7,802 nt of DNA from Hydrogenothermaceae bacterium (GTDB lineage: Bacteria; Aquificota; Aquificia; Aquificales; Hydrogenothermaceae). Shown here in pieces: positions 6,592-7,802 of the stretch. Where the stretch lies: contig DTZN01000010.1 in NCBI GenBank assembly GCA_012961365.1, forward strand, positions 1 to 7,802. Direction: 5' to 3'. Every line of letters starts with the position of its first letter. Position 1 is the first letter of the stretch. The position numbers and the translations under genes were made by a program. The notes beneath the pieces were generated by a model that saw only the letters and a list, made by a program, of their open reading frames with translations, had not been told where the DNA came from and ran no database searches.

Positions 6592-7680
6592 CTAAATTAT
6601 TTCTCTTAATGTATTTATAAATTTTTTATTTTCCTCCATAGTTCCAATAGAAACCCTGTAATATCCATCAATTCCAAAAGCAGGTCTAATAGCAATCCCT
6701 TTTTTTAATAATTCAGTATATAAATTATTAACAGGAGATTTAAACATTATAAAATTGGCAAAAGATGGAATAAAATGAATATTCAGTTTTTCGAGTTCTT
6801 CATATAAATATTCTTTTCCTATCTCATTTTGAGAAACACTATATTCAACAAATTTCTGGTCTTTTATAGCTTGAATTGCTCCTATTTGAGATAAATGGTT
6901 TGTGTTAAAAGGTTGTCTAACTTTTTCTAAGATTTTGATAATTTCTTTATCTGCTATACCATACCCAATTCTTAATCCAGCAAGCCCATAAACCTTTGAA
7001 AAAGTCCTTGTGATTATTATATTTTTCTTTGGAATTTTAGGATTTATTGGTTTAACATAATTTATACCATTTGGAACTCCATGAGGTTTTGCATATTCAA
7101 AATATGCTTCATCTATTACTAATAAGATGTCTTCAGGTAAGTTTATTATAAAATTATCAAATTCATCTTTTAAATTTGCTACTCCTGTAGGATTGCAGGG
7201 ATTATCTATAAATATTATTTTTGTTTTTGAAGAAATATTTTCTAATAGCTTATTTAAATTTCTAGAAAAATCATTTTCTACAGGAACTTCTTTAATTGTA
7301 GCTCCTTGTATTAGGGAAATAATTTTATATACTATAAATGAATATTGAAAAATTAATACTTCATTCCCTTTTTTTAGAAAAGCTCTAGCTATCATATCTA
7401 AAACTTCATTTGAACCATTTCCAAAAACTATTTCATCTTCATCTACAGCTAAAAATTTAGAAAGTTCTTTTCTTAGATAAAACGCTCCTCCGTCAGGATA
7501 TCTGTTTATATTTAAACTTTCTCTTTCTATAGCTTTTTTTACAAACAATGAACATCCAAAAGGATTTTCATTTGAAGCAAGTTTAATAACTTCTTCTAAA
7601 CCAAGTTTTCTTTTTACTTCATCTATTGGTTTACCTGGTTTATACACAGGAACATTTTCGAGGTGTATTAAATAATTCAT
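6592..7680 (-). CDS. hisC: Histidinol-phosphate aminotransferase
   Basis: A 362-residue PLP-dependent fold-type I (class II subgroup) aminotransferase, close to the usual 350-370 length. It converts imidazole acetol-phosphate plus glutamate to histidinol-phosphate plus 2-oxoglutarate, a late step of histidine synthesis, in the cytoplasm. Visible landmarks are LASNENPFG (34-42), NGSNEVLD at the cofactor phosphate site (88-95), NPTG (163-166), Asp190 in IDEAYFEY, which pairs with the PLP ring nitrogen, the Schiff-base Lys229 in TFSKVYGLAGLRIGYG with Arg237, and the C-terminal Arg332 (IRPAFG) and Arg342 (RVSIGT) expected near the substrate. The enzyme looks complete. The ATG is supported by AGGAGG at 7686-7691, five bases upstream. 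The gene stands alone rather than in a his operon. Some HisC enzymes also act on aromatic amino acids, and a broader role cannot be excluded. Confidence 0.95.
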   Translation of the reverse strand: MNYLIHLENVPVYKPGKPIDEVKRKLGLEEVIKLASNENPFGCSLFVKKAIERESLNINRYPDGGAFYLRKELSKFLAVDEDEIVFGNGSNEVLDMIARAFLKKGNEVLIFQYSFIVYKIISLIQGATIKEVPVENDFSRNLNKLLENISSKTKIIFIDNPCNPTGVANLKDEFDNFIINLPEDILLVIDEAYFEYAKPHGVPNGINYVKPINPKIPKKNIIITRTFSKVYGLAGLRIGYGIADKEIIKILEKVRQPFNTNHLSQIGAIQAIKDQKFVEYSVSQNEIGKEYLYEELEKLNIHFIPSFANFIMFKSPVNNLYTELLKKGIAIRPAFGIDGYYRVSIGTMEENKKFINTLREII

Positions 7681-7696
7681 AATATCCTCCTAAATT

Positions 7697-7726
7697 TTGT
7701 AATTTTTTTTGATTTTAAGTTATAAT
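7697..7726 (+). promoter_or_regulatory. Promoter of tRNA-His, -10 possibly shared with hisC
   Basis: On the plus strand TTGTAA (7697-7702, 4 of 6 consensus) and an exact TATAAT (7721-7726) are separated by 18 bases, placing transcription start roughly 10 bases before the tRNA. On the opposite strand the same A/T block reads TATTAT (7722-7727), a plausible -10 for hisC, although no good -35 is visible for that direction. Confidence 0.6.
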
Positions 7727-7743
7727 ATTTTACCCTTAAATAT

Positions 7744-7802
7744 GGAGGGTGTAGCTCAGCTGGCAGAGCACGAGGTTGTGGCCCTCGGGGTCGCGGGTTC
7801 AA
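7744..7802 (+). tRNA. tRNA-His (GTG), 3' end outside the window
   Basis: Fifty-nine bases of a tRNA are present. G-1 is at 7744, the acceptor 5' strand at 7745-7751 (GAGGGTG), and T8-A9 follow. The D-stem is GCTC/GAGC (7754-7757, 7766-7769). The anticodon stem CGAGG/CCTCG (7771-7775, 7783-7787) encloses the loop TTGTGGC with anticodon GTG at 7778-7780. A five-base variable loop, the T-stem GCGGG and TTCAA then reach the window edge. The extra genomically encoded G before the seven-base acceptor strand is the identity feature of bacterial tRNA-His recognised by HisRS, and agrees with the anticodon. The T-stem 3' strand, acceptor 3' strand and any CCA are not visible. It is divergent from hisC. 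Confidence 0.96.

Noticed and set aside
7127..7348. Plus-strand open frame of 73 codons inside hisC
   Set aside because: Antisense to the conserved NPTG and Asp190 region; no independent support.
1..7802. CRISPR arrays, insertion sequences, integrase or attachment sites, toxin-antitoxin pairs
   Set aside because: No repeated direct-repeat units, transposase motifs or terminal inverted repeats were seen. The tRNA is cut at its 3' end, so an attachment site there cannot be judged.

Overview
The window is AT-rich and densely coding, with short intergenic gaps, overlapping genes and G+C concentrated in the tRNA. A DUF505-type protein (a family I associate with Aquificota and hyperthermophilic archaea) together with a bacterial NtrC-type regulator, histidinol-phosphate aminotransferase and consensus bacterial promoters suggests a low-GC thermophilic member of Aquificota, for example a Sulfurihydrogenibium relative. 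The genus-level assignment is inference.

The left half (2-4518, + strand) is one apparent operon of four tightly packed genes. The first is cut by the window edge and is followed, through a 4-base TTGA overlap, by a 171-residue protein; the two look weakly like FliM/CheX-type and FliN/SpoA-type switch proteins. A 1-base TAATG overlap leads into a 683-residue membrane histidine kinase (about 6-7 TM segments, GAF, PAS, HisKA, HATPase). After a 10-base gap with a Shine-Dalgarno sequence comes a complete NtrC-family, sigma54-dependent response regulator. The kinase and regulator are almost certainly a cognate pair. Linkage to switch-like proteins raises the possibility of a motility, chemotaxis or secretion role.

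At 4516-4533 a perfect hairpin sits between this operon and a convergent minus-strand gene, and overlaps the regulator's stop codon. The minus-strand gene (4540-6492) encodes a 650-residue DUF505-like protein of unknown function. It appears to be built from repeated winged-helix-like modules. It has an unusually perfect sigma70 promoter (TTGACA, 17 bases, TATAAT) and a strong ribosome binding site, so it is predicted to be highly expressed.

The right end holds hisC (histidinol-phosphate aminotransferase, minus strand, 6592-7680) and, diverging from it, the 5' part of a tRNA-His gene (GTG anticodon, encoded G-1) that runs off the window. The 63-base gap between them contains a -10 element readable on both strands. 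No mobile elements, CRISPR arrays or pseudogenes were seen.
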